Both the position numbers and the translations under genes were made by a program. The notes under the pieces are model-generated. The model was not told the origin of the DNA, made no database searches, and saw nothing but the letters and a program-made list of their open reading frames with translations. 64,000 nt of DNA from Algoriphagus sanaruensis (GTDB lineage: Bacteria; Bacteroidota; Bacteroidia; Cytophagales; Cyclobacteriaceae): positions 62,001 to 126,000 of the forward strand of contig NZ_CP012836.1 in NCBI RefSeq assembly GCF_001593605.1, in the 5' to 3' direction. Position 1 is the stretch's first letter. The number at the start of each line of letters is the position of its first letter. Below, in pieces: positions 18,446 to 30,859 of this stretch.

Positions 18446-19204
18446 ATGCAAGCCAATCGGGATTTTGGAAAAATATCTGTCGGAGATCTAGTATCTGAAA
18501 ACTATGTCTTTGCGGCTGTTTTACACTATTTCGGGATAAGTTTTTATCAATATCCTACCGATTCTTTAGACAAAGTTTGTCGGAAGCATAAGGTAAATCC
18601 CAACCAACTGATCGATCAACTGGAAAGCTGGGCCCAAGAAAGGGAACCTTCTTTGGAGGAATTGTACCTAAACCCGATTGAACTTCTCGTGGCCTATCTC
18701 AAAAAGAAGCACTATTTCTTTGTAAGGCAGGAACTCCCCTTTCTATCAAATATGGTCTCAGGAATCCAACCTGACCCTGAATTCACTCAACTTTTGGCAG
18801 ACATGAAAATCATGTTTCCGATGTTTGTGCAAGATTTCATTCACCATATTCATGAGGAAGAAAGTCGGCTTTTCAAGCGAATTGAACTTCTTCAGGATAT
18901 TGAGGATGGACAGTTTAATATTCAGGACGCCCTAACTATTCTCGAAAAAAATCCGGTCCATGAACTTGCCGACCAGCACGAGGCGCATGATGATGAGATG
19001 GAGGGCATCCGAAAACTCACCAAAGATTACCACCTAGAAGCCAGCGCTCCTTTAGCGATGAAAGTCCTCTACCATGAGCTTCAAAATTTTGAGCGAGAAC
19101 TTTCCATTCATGCGAAAATCGAGGATGAATTGCTTTTTCCAAAAGCAGTCCAACTTGAAAAAGAGGCTTTACGAAAAATTAGAAAATTAATACAGACCAA
19201 CTGA
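18446..19204 (+). CDS. hemerythrin-domain protein with RIC/ScdA-like N-terminus
   Basis: 252 residues. The first 60 resemble the DUF542 domain of iron-sulfur repair (RIC/ScdA) proteins (VGDLVSENYVFAAVLHYFGISF), but the usual Cys-Cys pair after this motif is replaced by Tyr-Gln. The C-terminal part is a hemerythrin-like four-helix bundle with candidate di-iron ligands in FIHHIHEEE, HELADQHEAHDDE, LYHEL and IHAKIEDELLFP. RIC proteins protect or repair iron-sulfur centres under nitrosative stress; the loss of the cysteines may change that. First gene of a four-gene operon (stop/start overlap with ruvX at 19204). Confidence 0.8.
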   Translation: MQANRDFGKISVGDLVSENYVFAAVLHYFGISFYQYPTDSLDKVCRKHKVNPNQLIDQLESWAQEREPSLEELYLNPIELLVAYLKKKHYFFVRQELPFLSNMVSGIQPDPEFTQLLADMKIMFPMFVQDFIHHIHEEESRLFKRIELLQDIEDGQFNIQDALTILEKNPVHELADQHEAHDDEMEGIRKLTKDYHLEASAPLAMKVLYHELQNFERELSIHAKIEDELLFPKAVQLEKEALRKIRKLIQTN

Positions 19205-19617
19205 TGCCCAGAGTATTAGCCATAGATCTGGGAACTAAGCGTACGGGCTTAGCTGTTACAGACCCGTTGCAGATTACTGCAAATCCCTTGGAAACCATTG
19301 AAACTTCCCAGCTCCTTCCTTTCCTTAAAAACTATTGTAGCAAAGAAGAGGTGGCAACCTTAGTGATCGGATTACCGACTCGACTCAATGGCCAAGAAAA
19401 CGAAATGACCCCAAGAGTCTACCAACTTAAACAAGAACTCGAAAAGGTTTTTCCTGAAAAACGAATTGAACTGATCGATGAACGGTTTACTTCCAAAATG
19501 GCCATGCAAACTCTGATTGCCATGGGCACCAAAAAGAAAGACCGCAAAGAAAAAGCTGGCAACCTGGACAAAGTTTCGGCAGCCATTATTTTACAATCCT
19601 ATTTAGAAAGACAATGA
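19204..19617 (+). CDS. ruvX: Holliday junction resolvase-like protein RuvX/YqgF
   Basis: 137 residues, the normal size. RVLAIDLGTKRTGLAVTD carries the first catalytic Asp of the RNase H-like fold, VIGLPTRLNG is the middle motif, and LIDERFTSKMA supplies the further acidic residue. The family acts on the 5' end of pre-16S rRNA and possibly on recombination intermediates. It overlaps the hemerythrin stop by one base and the deformylase start by four, so it is translated as part of a compact operon. Confidence 0.92.
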   Translation: MPRVLAIDLGTKRTGLAVTDPLQITANPLETIETSQLLPFLKNYCSKEEVATLVIGLPTRLNGQENEMTPRVYQLKQELEKVFPEKRIELIDERFTSKMAMQTLIAMGTKKKDRKEKAGNLDKVSAAIILQSYLERQ

Positions 19618-20168
19618 TTTATCCAATTGTAGCCTACGGCAATCCTGTGCTAAAACGAGAGGCAGAAGATATCCCCGAAGGCACTGATATTAATCAACTG
19701 ATCCAAGATATGTATGCGACCATGGATCATGCCAGTGGCGTGGGACTTGCCGCTCCCCAAATCAATCAAGGAATCCGACTTTTTGTAATTGACAGCACCT
19801 TGATGCTTGATGAGGAGGATGAAGAAAAAGGAATCCGACGTGCATTTATCAATCCAATCATTCTTGATGAATACGGCGACAATTTTGGCTTTGAGGAAGG
19901 ATGCCTCAGCATACCTGATGTCCGAGCAGAAATTATTCGTCCTGAAAAACTCACGATTGAATATTACGATGAGAACTGGAATCTAAAGGAAGAGGAATTC
20001 TCGGGAATGACTGCTCGAGTGATTCAGCATGAATACGACCATTTAGAAGGAATCCTGTTCATTGATTATTTAAAGGGATTGAAAAAACGACTCATTCAAT
20101 CCAAGTTGATCGATATCAGCAAAGGAAAAATCCCCACCGATTACCGAATGATCTATCCCCTCAAGTAA
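19614..20168 (+). CDS. def: peptide deformylase
   Basis: 184 residues with all three deformylase motifs: GVGLAAPQI (motif 1), EGCLSIPD (motif 2, metal-ligand Cys) and QHEYDHLEG (motif 3, HExxH metal site). It removes the formyl group from new N-terminal methionines in the cytoplasm. Starts inside the ruvX stop (ATGA) and ends on the base that begins the next gene. Essential in most bacteria. Confidence 0.96.
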   Translation: MIYPIVAYGNPVLKREAEDIPEGTDINQLIQDMYATMDHASGVGLAAPQINQGIRLFVIDSTLMLDEEDEEKGIRRAFINPIILDEYGDNFGFEEGCLSIPDVRAEIIRPEKLTIEYYDENWNLKEEEFSGMTARVIQHEYDHLEGILFIDYLKGLKKRLIQSKLIDISKGKIPTDYRMIYPLK

Positions 20169-20965
20169 TGGAAAAAAGCTCCAATCTCAGCATTGCTTTG
20201 GTCCAGACAGACCTCTATTGGCAAGATAAAATTGCCAATTTGGCGATGCTAGAAGAAAAAATATGGAGCCTCAACCAGAAGGTTGACTTGATTCTTTTGC
20301 CGGAAATGTTTCCAACAGGATTTTCGATGGAAGCAAAAAAGCTTGCTGAACCCATGAATCTTCATATTCACAAATGGATGAAACAAGTGGCTGCACAAAC
20401 CGGAGCAGTGATCGCTGGAAGTGCAATTATTCAAGAAGCTGGTAACTACTACAATCGCTTACTTTGGGTGGAGCCTGATGGTAGCACGCAGCAGTATGAC
20501 AAGCGGCACCTATTTCGAATGGCCGAAGAGCATCAAACTTTTTCCATGGGGACCAAATTGCCCATTTTCGCACTGAGAGGCTGGCATATTTGTCCTCAAA
20601 TCTGTTACGATCTCAGATTTCCCGTTTGGTCTAGGAATGGTTGGGAGGATGATCGACCTGGTTATGACGTGGTTTTTTATGTGGCATCCTGGCCTGCTGC
20701 ACGCGCCTCAGCTTGGGACACCTTACTTCCCGCCCGAGCTATTGAAAATCTCGCCTATTCCATTGGAGTAAACCGGGTTGGAACCGATGGAAATGGGATC
20801 AATTACAACGGCCACAGTGCGGTCTACAATTACAAAGGAGACCGCCTTCTTGATCTTGAAGAAAAGGACCAAATTCAGATCATCCAACTAGACGGGAAAG
20901 CATTGGACGAATTCAGAGCCAAATTTCCAGCTTGGAAAGATGCAGATGAGTTTACTATCCGCTAA
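20168..20965 (+). CDS. carbon-nitrogen hydrolase (omega-amidase/nitrilase family)
   Basis: 265 residues with the nitrilase triad: E46 in LLPEMFPTGFS, K112 in YDKRHLF and C146 in QICYDLRFP. The motifs and length match YafV-type omega-amidases, which hydrolyse alpha-ketoglutaramate or alpha-ketosuccinamate as metabolite repair. Last gene of the hemerythrin-ruvX-def operon (TAATG overlap). Omega-amidase is preferred over other nitrilases because of DLRFPVWSRN, but this is from memory. Confidence 0.88.
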   Translation: MEKSSNLSIALVQTDLYWQDKIANLAMLEEKIWSLNQKVDLILLPEMFPTGFSMEAKKLAEPMNLHIHKWMKQVAAQTGAVIAGSAIIQEAGNYYNRLLWVEPDGSTQQYDKRHLFRMAEEHQTFSMGTKLPIFALRGWHICPQICYDLRFPVWSRNGWEDDRPGYDVVFYVASWPAARASAWDTLLPARAIENLAYSIGVNRVGTDGNGINYNGHSAVYNYKGDRLLDLEEKDQIQIIQLDGKALDEFRAKFPAWKDADEFTIR

Positions 20966-21134
20966 ATCTTCATCAGAAGGCAACCTGCGTACTTAAGCGG
21001 AATTTGAAACCACTTCAAATTTTGTATTTTAGGCGCCGAAATCAGGCCCTGTTTTCTTTTTAGTTCGCAATTTCCAGCCCAACTGGATCGACTTGCCCCA
21101 AAAACCAAACAGGTAAATCCTTTTTAGTATCTAG

Positions 21135-23378
<2,244 letters not shown>

Positions 23379-23387
23379 AAAGTTTGA

Positions 23388-23416
23388 AAGCCGAGATTTG
23401 AATCTCGGCTTTTTTA
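23388..23416 (+). terminator. terminator after isocitrate dehydrogenase
   Basis: AAGCCGAGATT and AATCTCGGCTT form an 11-bp stem with a 2-base nominal loop followed by TTTTT. The A-tract on the left is short, so it is mainly a rightward terminator. Confidence 0.85.
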
Positions 23417-23424
23417 TTTTCCGA

Positions 23425-24294
23425 TTATCCTATTTGATAGGATACCTGATGCGAATCCAGAAAGGCCTTGATCACAGACACGTGAATGCATTCCCCTAAA
23501 TGGATAAACGCATAATCATTCACCTTTTTGGGAGTCCCATGTGCTACGATTTCTTTCTCTTCAATATCAAATCCTAGGTGAAGGTGCTTCGTTCGGCTTT
23601 GCATTCCAGCAATCCTCCCCTCTCCATCAAATAAAGGCCCTCCACTTTGCCCCCTTAATCCCGGAGTACTCATTTCTATTCCATAAACTTTCCCGGCTTT
23701 GTCCCCAAGAAATCGAGTCACCATCCCTTCAATTGGGAAACGCGGAGACCGCGCTTGGCCATCCTTGGTCCAGAGCAATTGCTGAAGCGAAGCATCCCAT
23801 TTAAAATTTGAAAATTCGGGAAATGGAAATCCCAGCCGACACAGCATTTGACCTGGCTGAATGGTTTGGTCTGTTTCCGCAAAAACTGGGAAGTTACTGC
23901 ATTGTATTTTCTCGAATCCTTCAAACTTCAAAAGTGCCAAATCATAGACGGGATGATTAAAAAAATGGATCTTCTCAATTCGATCCACGCAATCGACAAA
24001 CGTAATTCGCATCTCAACAGCCTGATTTGTGGAAAGAGAATACTTATCCATTAATTCCTGCTCAGCCACTTTTCCATGTTTTAGCTCACTTCGAAATGAT
24101 TCATACTTTCGATTGATCTGATCGGCTTGAGAAATCCATTGGGCGACATGCTTACATGTTAGAGCCCATCCTTGGTTATTGACAAAAAATAAAGTCGCGG
24201 CTCCTTTTTCTATTTGATTTGAAAGAGGCTTTTTGGCAATGGAATGAATCGCTCGGGTGAAGCCCCCAACCCGCTGAATGGCATCTACAAACAT
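23425..24294 (-). CDS. cytoplasmic trypsin-like serine protease
   Basis: 289 residues with a chymotrypsin-fold triad: H49 in ALTCKHVAQ, D118 in YDLALLK and S217 in LRGQSGGPLFD. There is no signal peptide or membrane segment and no PDZ domain, so it differs from DegP-type enzymes and should be cytoplasmic. A charged insertion sits at about 55-95. Related stand-alone protease modules occur in conflict and stress systems, but no partner gene is adjacent here. Substrate unknown. Confidence 0.8.
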   Translation of the reverse strand: MFVDAIQRVGGFTRAIHSIAKKPLSNQIEKGAATLFFVNNQGWALTCKHVAQWISQADQINRKYESFRSELKHGKVAEQELMDKYSLSTNQAVEMRITFVDCVDRIEKIHFFNHPVYDLALLKFEGFEKIQCSNFPVFAETDQTIQPGQMLCRLGFPFPEFSNFKWDASLQQLLWTKDGQARSPRFPIEGMVTRFLGDKAGKVYGIEMSTPGLRGQSGGPLFDGEGRIAGMQSRTKHLHLGFDIEEKEIVAHGTPKKVNDYAFIHLGECIHVSVIKAFLDSHQVSYQIG

Positions 24295-24423
24295 AGATTT
24301 TGAAGTTACCGATTTGCCATAAAAATCAAATAGGATTCTTCTTTAATAGGACTCCAAAAAATTTTGTTTTTCGCAATCGTTTGAAAACGAAATCCGCCTG
24401 TTCGCTTGTTTTGAAGGGCATAT

Positions 24424-24431
24424 TATGTTTG
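24424..24431 (+). promoter_or_regulatory. candidate -7 element of gapA
   Basis: TATGTTTG fits the Bacteroidota TAnnTTTG consensus, about 110 bases before the gapA start. CTTG/TTTTG words lie 12-20 bases upstream where a -33 element could be. A leader of about 100 bases would follow. Confidence 0.4.
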
Positions 24432-24510
24432 GGCAGACCATTTATTTATAATAACTTAGCCCGTCCTTAAGGGATTTTGAAAGGATTTTCTTTCTAAAGG
24501 AAGTTTTTGA

Positions 24511-25545
<1,035 letters not shown>

Positions 25546-25556
25546 GCAATACTATC

Positions 25557-25584
25557 AAGGCCTCGATAATAATCGAGGCCTTTT
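25557..25584 (+). terminator. gapA terminator
   Basis: AAGGCCTCGAT and ATCGAGGCCTT form an 11-bp perfect stem with the loop AATA, followed by TT and a T-rich stretch. Confidence 0.9.
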
Positions 25585-25649
25585 CATTTTATTTTTAATT
25601 TAAAATAACCAAAAGGAGAAGTTAGAGGTTATCCCTAAAACCCACCGCT

Positions 25650-26270
25650 ATGTTTCTTCCTTTCTTCCCACTGAAATTGGTGGCCTTCCCGGGGGAAGAC
25701 CTTAATCTTCACATTTTTGAGCCCAGATATCGACAATTGATCGCGGAGGTGGAAGAGAAGAATTCAATGTTTGGCGTCTGTACTTTTATTGATAGCCTGA
25801 CAGGATTTGGGACTGAAGTAAAACTGGTACAGGTACTTAAGCGATATGAGGATGGTCGATTGGATATTAAGACCAGAGGTATCCGTGCATTTAAAATTAA
25901 TTCCTTCCAAAATCCCGTTCCTGACAAACTTTACTCAGGTGGGGATGTAGAGTTTTTAGATCATGACCCAAAAGTCTCATATTCTACGCACAAAGAATAT
26001 TTGCACTACCTGAAAGAAACCCTAAACTATCTAGGAAACCCTATTCTTGGATTGGAAAATTCCATCACCTCTTTCTCCTTTGCTCATAAAGTCGGCTTAA
26101 AGTTGGAAGAGGAGCTTGAGCTTTTGAAATTACGATCTGAAGAAGAGCGATCTTTATTTTTGATCCGGCATTTTAGATATATGCTTCCGATCCTAAAAGC
26201 AGCCGAATCCGCGAAGGAAAAGATCAAACAAAACGGCCATGTCAAACATTTGGACCCTTTGAATTTCTGA
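25650..26270 (+). CDS. LON substrate-binding-domain protein
   Basis: 206 residues consisting only of the N-terminal substrate-binding domain of Lon proteases: LPFFPLKLVAFPGEDLNLHIFEPRY at the start, FGVCTFIDS and VLKRYEDGRLDI in the middle, and a helical end. No ATPase or protease domain follows. Stand-alone LON-domain proteins are common in Bacteroidota; their role (adaptor or regulator of proteolysis) is not settled. Convergent with the sulfatase 22 bases away. Confidence 0.85.
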   Translation: MFLPFFPLKLVAFPGEDLNLHIFEPRYRQLIAEVEEKNSMFGVCTFIDSLTGFGTEVKLVQVLKRYEDGRLDIKTRGIRAFKINSFQNPVPDKLYSGGDVEFLDHDPKVSYSTHKEYLHYLKETLNYLGNPILGLENSITSFSFAHKVGLKLEEELELLKLRSEEERSLFLIRHFRYMLPILKAAESAKEKIKQNGHVKHLDPLNF

Positions 26271-26292
26271 TTTTCCAGATTGGGATTTAATC

Positions 26293-28098
26293 CTAAATCC
26301 TAGTTAAAGTCATCAACCTAAAGTCCATTACTTTCCCCTTCGGAATGTCTATTGCCTTGAGCGTTAATTGACCGATCCCTTTGACCAGCTTGATTTTTCC
26401 AAGCTTCATTTTCCCCCAATTTTGTTCATAGGACTCCTGCCTTAATACGCGATCTTCATCGGCACCAATTAGTTGCTGGCCGTAAGAATCCATCACCTTT
26501 CCCTGAAGTGAGGCATCGCCCATTTGGAGATGCAGTGTTGAACCAAGGAAATCAGCTTCACAGGTATAGTAGACTTCAACTTCAAATTCCCCGTCTGCAA
26601 GTACATCAACTTCCCAAGTCAAGCTATCGGTGGTAGAAGTCCAATTGGTAAAAAAGGAACTATTTGGAAATCGATTCGATCGTTTAATATTCCCATGAGC
26701 CACGGCATCTCTCGCAGGTAATTGATTGAACTTAAAATCCGGATGACCCAATGCAAAACTCCGAGTATCCTTTTCAGGTAATTCAGCTAGGACCTCAGCA
26801 AGCCTAGCCTGTTTTTCCTTGATCATCTGGTTATATATTTCAGGAAATTGATCAGAAACGACATGATACTGTCCAGGGTCAGACCGTAAATCAAACAATT
26901 GATCTTTTTCATCCAGAAGAAATGACTCGTTTCTAATACTTGCTTTCTTTTCCCAATAGGAGAAGACAAATCGATTGGGCCATTCGACCTCCTCATTCAC
27001 TAGGAGTGAACTCAAGTCTTTTCCATCAAGTGGTTTTTCAGAAACATAGTCAATTCCTGTTAGTGACAAGAGTGTTGGGAAAAGATCAATAGCGCTGGCT
27101 ACTTTATGCATGGTTTTCCCACCTTCAATCTTGCCTTTCCAATAAATAAAGAAGGGACTTCTTACTCCTCCTTCATCGACTGATCCTTTCCTGCCTTTCA
27201 AATCTCCATTCCAACGGAAACCATTTGGACCATTATCGGAAAGGAAAATCACAATTGTATTATCCAAAAGATCCAGATTCTCTACACGTTCAAGGAGACG
27301 CCCAACATTCCAATCTACATTTTCCACCATGGCTAATGCCGCCCTTGAATGGACCACATCTTCCTGACCAGAATATCGGTGAGGTAGTAGTTCCTTTTCC
27401 TTAAATCTTTCCCAATAGCTCGCAGGAACTTGCATGGGACTATGGGGAGTATTGTAAGGCACGTACAAGAAGAAAGGCTCTTCGCGATTTGCAGTGACAA
27501 ACTCGATAGCCTTGTCGGTCAGGTCATCAATGATAAATCCATTTCCTTTGACCACTTCCCCGTTGTGTTCTAGCATGGGATCGAAATAATTACCCCAATG
27601 ACCCGAGCAGAATCCATAAAAATCTTCGAACCCCCGACCATTGGGATGATAAGGATATTGAGCGCCACTATGCCATTTCCCATAGCCTGCTGTGCGATAT
27701 CCCTCCTTTCTTAAAACTTCTGCAAGTAAAACCTCATCTAAATCTATCCTTTCTCCTCCCTCGGAGGTAGAATAGACTCCCGATCGAAAATGATAACGTC
27801 CAGTTAGTATTTCAGCGCGAGTTGGAGAGCAGACAGGACTGACATAAAATCGTTGGAAGGAGACGCCATTTCGAGCCAAAAGATCAAGATTTGGAGTAGC
27901 CACCGCCGAGTTTCCCGAAATACTCAAATCCCCCCAACCTTGATCATCTGTGAGAATTAGAATAATATTTGGCTTCTGTTCTTTGACTGGAATAGGTTGA
28001 CCATTAGCTGCGGGTACTTGAACTAGGAATAGAAAAAGCATAGCAAGCTGCAAATAGAAATTCCGAGAAAAACTCAAATCCGAGTTAGCAGTCATCAT
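26293..28098 (-). CDS. secreted arylsulfatase-type sulfatase
   Basis: 601 residues with a signal peptide (about 13-34) and the sulfatase fold. NIILILTDDQGWGD supplies metal-binding Asp residues, and CSPTRAEILTGR holds the formylglycine motif C-x-P-x-R (C90). A C-terminal beta-rich domain (about 470-600) may bind carbohydrate. The cysteine type needs a formylglycine-generating enzyme or anSME, neither of which is encoded here. Probably desulfates external glycans or small esters in the periplasm. Start could also be one codon later (MTAN). Confidence 0.9.
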   Translation of the reverse strand: MMTANSDLSFSRNFYLQLAMLFLFLVQVPAANGQPIPVKEQKPNIILILTDDQGWGDLSISGNSAVATPNLDLLARNGVSFQRFYVSPVCSPTRAEILTGRYHFRSGVYSTSEGGERIDLDEVLLAEVLRKEGYRTAGYGKWHSGAQYPYHPNGRGFEDFYGFCSGHWGNYFDPMLEHNGEVVKGNGFIIDDLTDKAIEFVTANREEPFFLYVPYNTPHSPMQVPASYWERFKEKELLPHRYSGQEDVVHSRAALAMVENVDWNVGRLLERVENLDLLDNTIVIFLSDNGPNGFRWNGDLKGRKGSVDEGGVRSPFFIYWKGKIEGGKTMHKVASAIDLFPTLLSLTGIDYVSEKPLDGKDLSSLLVNEEVEWPNRFVFSYWEKKASIRNESFLLDEKDQLFDLRSDPGQYHVVSDQFPEIYNQMIKEKQARLAEVLAELPEKDTRSFALGHPDFKFNQLPARDAVAHGNIKRSNRFPNSSFFTNWTSTTDSLTWEVDVLADGEFEVEVYYTCEADFLGSTLHLQMGDASLQGKVMDSYGQQLIGADEDRVLRQESYEQNWGKMKLGKIKLVKGIGQLTLKAIDIPKGKVMDFRLMTLTRI

Positions 28099-28181
28099 GG
28101 CAAGAAGTGTGTTTGGTGATGAATTAATTTACGGTTTTAGTAAGACAGTTTTACTGATACCGCTTTTGTAAAGGAGTACGC

Positions 28182-30737
28182 TTAAACCAATATTTTCTGC
28201 GCTCTACTCAAGTTGTCGGTTGCTTGAAGAATTTTATTCTTCAAAACAGGATTAAAATCTGGTTTTGACTTGAGAAAATCCTGAACCAATTGCTCGGCTT
28301 CAGGAGAGTTATATTGCCCGATTGTGTTAGAAGCCCATCCCTTTGGAAAGAAAATATCTCCAGTTCGCTGAATTTCCTCCATAAGATCTAGCGCCAGGGA
28401 AAGGTGCTTTACGCTTTCTTTTTGCCTCAATGGATGATGAATGTATCCACATGCTGCAAGGACCCAAGATTCTTTTTCTCGATTTTGAGAATCTTTAAAA
28501 GATAAAAACAAAGCATCTCGATCTTCCTCTTTCCCAGATAAAGCAGGCCTTAAAAAATCAAATCTGGCAAGGCGATCCGAATTAGTAATTCGAGACCTTT
28601 CCTGATCTAAGATCTCCTCCGATTTCGGATGACCAAAGAGAGCTAGATTCATTGCCAATCCAGTCAAATTATCTGAACTCAAATTCAAATTTGAAATGTT
28701 GATTTCCTTGTTCCAGATGCCATAAAGCTTGGCTTGTCCAGTTTCAGAAAAAGCAATTCCACTGTAAAGATTATACAAGGACTTCTTGACATTCGGCTTC
28801 AGACCTTGATTTAATCGATCCCATACCAGGGCCTCCATTTTTTCAGCTTCTTCCTTTCTTACCTCCTCGCTTAAAAAAGTCCAGAAAAGGGTATTTGCCT
28901 GACCAGAAATCAATTGAAGTATGATTTCATTATTTTCTCTTTTTAAACCTGCTTGAATTACTTCCAGGTTTTTGGTTGGTTTAACACCTCCATTCAATGT
29001 ATTCTCAAAAAGATTCAAATACGCACTCGCGCGACTCACTTCATTTTCGATCTGTGGTATTTGATCCAAATTAGATTCATCAATCGGAAATACACCATAT
29101 CCTAGTCCGTCGGTATTGTACCAAATAGCCAAAGGCTTTTCCAATTCCTTAGCCTCAAGAATCTCTTCCGACCTACCCTTGATCGATACAGGAATAATTC
29201 TCGTGGTATCTGCATAGACCAAGGTAACTTCGAAAAATTGTGGCCAGACTTTATCACTTCCATCTTCAGCTTTTTGAATCAATCTTAAAGTCTCAATTTT
29301 CCCATCCTTTGCTAACGTCAAGTCTTGAGTGAAAATGGGTCTGCTCGATTGGTTGACCCAAACCTCACTCCATGCCATTAAATCTTCAGGGGTTTGTTGG
29401 TCTAGCAGTTGTACGAGATCATTCCATTCTGCATTCCCATTTGCAAAATTTTTGATATAGGCTTGTATTCCCTTTTGAAAAGCCTCTTCACCCATCAAAG
29501 TCTCCAGTTGTCGCATCATAATCGGAGCTTTGTTATAAATAATACCTCCATAGAGCGAACCGGCATTCTTCAAGTTGGAGAGGTTTTGACGGATAGGATT
29601 TGTTCCTTTCGTTCGATCCTCAGCGTATGCCCCAGGGTACAAAGAAGTCAGAAAAAGTAGATCATGATTGATTTGAGGAAATGCAGGATTTGCAATTTTT
29701 CCAGCCATAAAATTGGCAAAGACCTCTTTCATCCAGACATCATTAAACCATTTCATAGTCACCAAATCGCCAAACCACATGTGAGCCGTCTCATGCCCGA
29801 TCAATTTTGCTCGTGATAGTAATTCCGAATCTGTAGCCTCAGGACCTAGAAAAAGCGCACCTTCTCGATATTGAATCGCTCCTACGTGCTCCATACCACC
29901 ATATTGGAAAATCGGAATAGTAGCAAAATCCAGTTTTTGAAAGGGAAAAGGATATCCGGTGTAAGATTCAAGAAACTCCACCGACTGCTGATGCAATCTA
30001 AAAAGCTCAGGTAAACTGGTAGAAACCTTTTCTTCATTATCCTCTCGATAAAGCAAGTGCATCGGCATACCCATGGTCGAAGTTGCTTCATGAAACTTAC
30101 CCGCCACAAAGGAAAACAAGTAGGTGCTCATGCGGTCAGACTTTTGAAATTCGTGTTTGACATATTCGCCCTGCGCAACTTTGGTAAGAATTGGCGCACC
30201 TGCCAATACGGTCCAATCCTTGGGAGCAATTAGGGTCAAGCTGTAGGAAGCCTTTAAATCCGGCTGATCAAAACAGGGGAAAAGTGTACTTGCCCTATCA
30301 GGAACCAATAAAGTATAAAGAAAGTCATCGTTTCGATTAAGCGATAAATCTCCAGCTATAAATGAAATTTCTACCTGATTTTTCCCTTTGATTAAATACT
30401 CAGAATCTATAATGAGATGCTCATTTTCATGCCTCACAGGAATCGCTTTTCCATTTACTTGGATGGCGAGAATTTTTTCAGGAGTCTCATTAAAGTCTAA
30501 GATTAAAGGATGAGCAATGTTGACCAGCTCCAAGTCGAGATTTAATTTAGAAGCAATTGGATCAGTTTTTTGCTCAGGAATCGAAAATTCAAGTTGGTAA
30601 TGAATATCCTTAATTTGTTGACTTCGGAATTCTGCCAATTCAACAGAAATCCCTGGATCAAAAAAATGCAAATCGGATTGATCTCCTTTACAAGAGGACA
30701 GACCTAGAATTAGAAGGAAGACGAGACGGTTTTTCAT
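28182..30737 (-). CDS. M1 family metallopeptidase (aminopeptidase N-like lipoprotein)
   Basis: 851 residues from the ATG at 30737. That start gives a lipoprotein signal (NRLVFLLILGLSSC), whereas the longer open frame begins at the edge of a tRNA terminator. Substrate motif GGMEH replaces the common GAMEN; the zinc site HETAH with a Glu after an 18-residue spacer is intact (WMKEVFANF). Anchored on the periplasmic or outer membrane, it should trim peptides from the N-terminus. A C-terminal helical domain of about 300 residues follows. It is 28-30 kb from any peptide transporter seen, so no pathway partner is visible. Confidence 0.9.
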   Translation of the reverse strand: MKNRLVFLLILGLSSCKGDQSDLHFFDPGISVELAEFRSQQIKDIHYQLEFSIPEQKTDPIASKLNLDLELVNIAHPLILDFNETPEKILAIQVNGKAIPVRHENEHLIIDSEYLIKGKNQVEISFIAGDLSLNRNDDFLYTLLVPDRASTLFPCFDQPDLKASYSLTLIAPKDWTVLAGAPILTKVAQGEYVKHEFQKSDRMSTYLFSFVAGKFHEATSTMGMPMHLLYREDNEEKVSTSLPELFRLHQQSVEFLESYTGYPFPFQKLDFATIPIFQYGGMEHVGAIQYREGALFLGPEATDSELLSRAKLIGHETAHMWFGDLVTMKWFNDVWMKEVFANFMAGKIANPAFPQINHDLLFLTSLYPGAYAEDRTKGTNPIRQNLSNLKNAGSLYGGIIYNKAPIMMRQLETLMGEEAFQKGIQAYIKNFANGNAEWNDLVQLLDQQTPEDLMAWSEVWVNQSSRPIFTQDLTLAKDGKIETLRLIQKAEDGSDKVWPQFFEVTLVYADTTRIIPVSIKGRSEEILEAKELEKPLAIWYNTDGLGYGVFPIDESNLDQIPQIENEVSRASAYLNLFENTLNGGVKPTKNLEVIQAGLKRENNEIILQLISGQANTLFWTFLSEEVRKEEAEKMEALVWDRLNQGLKPNVKKSLYNLYSGIAFSETGQAKLYGIWNKEINISNLNLSSDNLTGLAMNLALFGHPKSEEILDQERSRITNSDRLARFDFLRPALSGKEEDRDALFLSFKDSQNREKESWVLAACGYIHHPLRQKESVKHLSLALDLMEEIQRTGDIFFPKGWASNTIGQYNSPEAEQLVQDFLKSKPDFNPVLKNKILQATDNLSRAQKILV

Positions 30738-30810
30738 TCCCGTAACCTTGCGAAAAACAGGCTGAATTACAAATGGAATTTTCCGAAACGGGAGTTTCAA
30801 AAAGGACATA

Positions 30811-30840
30811 AAAAAAGCAGACCATTTCTAGTCTGCTTTA
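30811..30840 (-). terminator. terminator of the tRNA cluster (distal copy)
   Basis: AAAGCAGAC and GTCTGCTTT pair around CATTTCTA; seven A on the left give a T-tract on the minus strand. It ends the leftward tRNA transcript just before the M1 peptidase. Confidence 0.8.
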
Positions 30841-30859
30841 GTGATCCCGCTGGGATTCG
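30814..30859 (-). repeat. 46-bp direct repeat, copy 1 (terminator plus tRNA-Lys 3' end)
   Basis: Identical to 30933-30978, 119 bases apart. It covers the hairpin AAAGCAGAC/GTCTGCTTT and the last 18 bases of tRNA-Lys, indicating a duplication that included the tRNA and its terminator. Confidence 0.9.

Noticed and set aside
30738..30809. Longer N-terminus for the M1 peptidase
   Set aside because: It begins at the edge of the tRNA terminator, and the ATG at 30737 gives a clean lipoprotein signal, so the extra 24 codons are unlikely.
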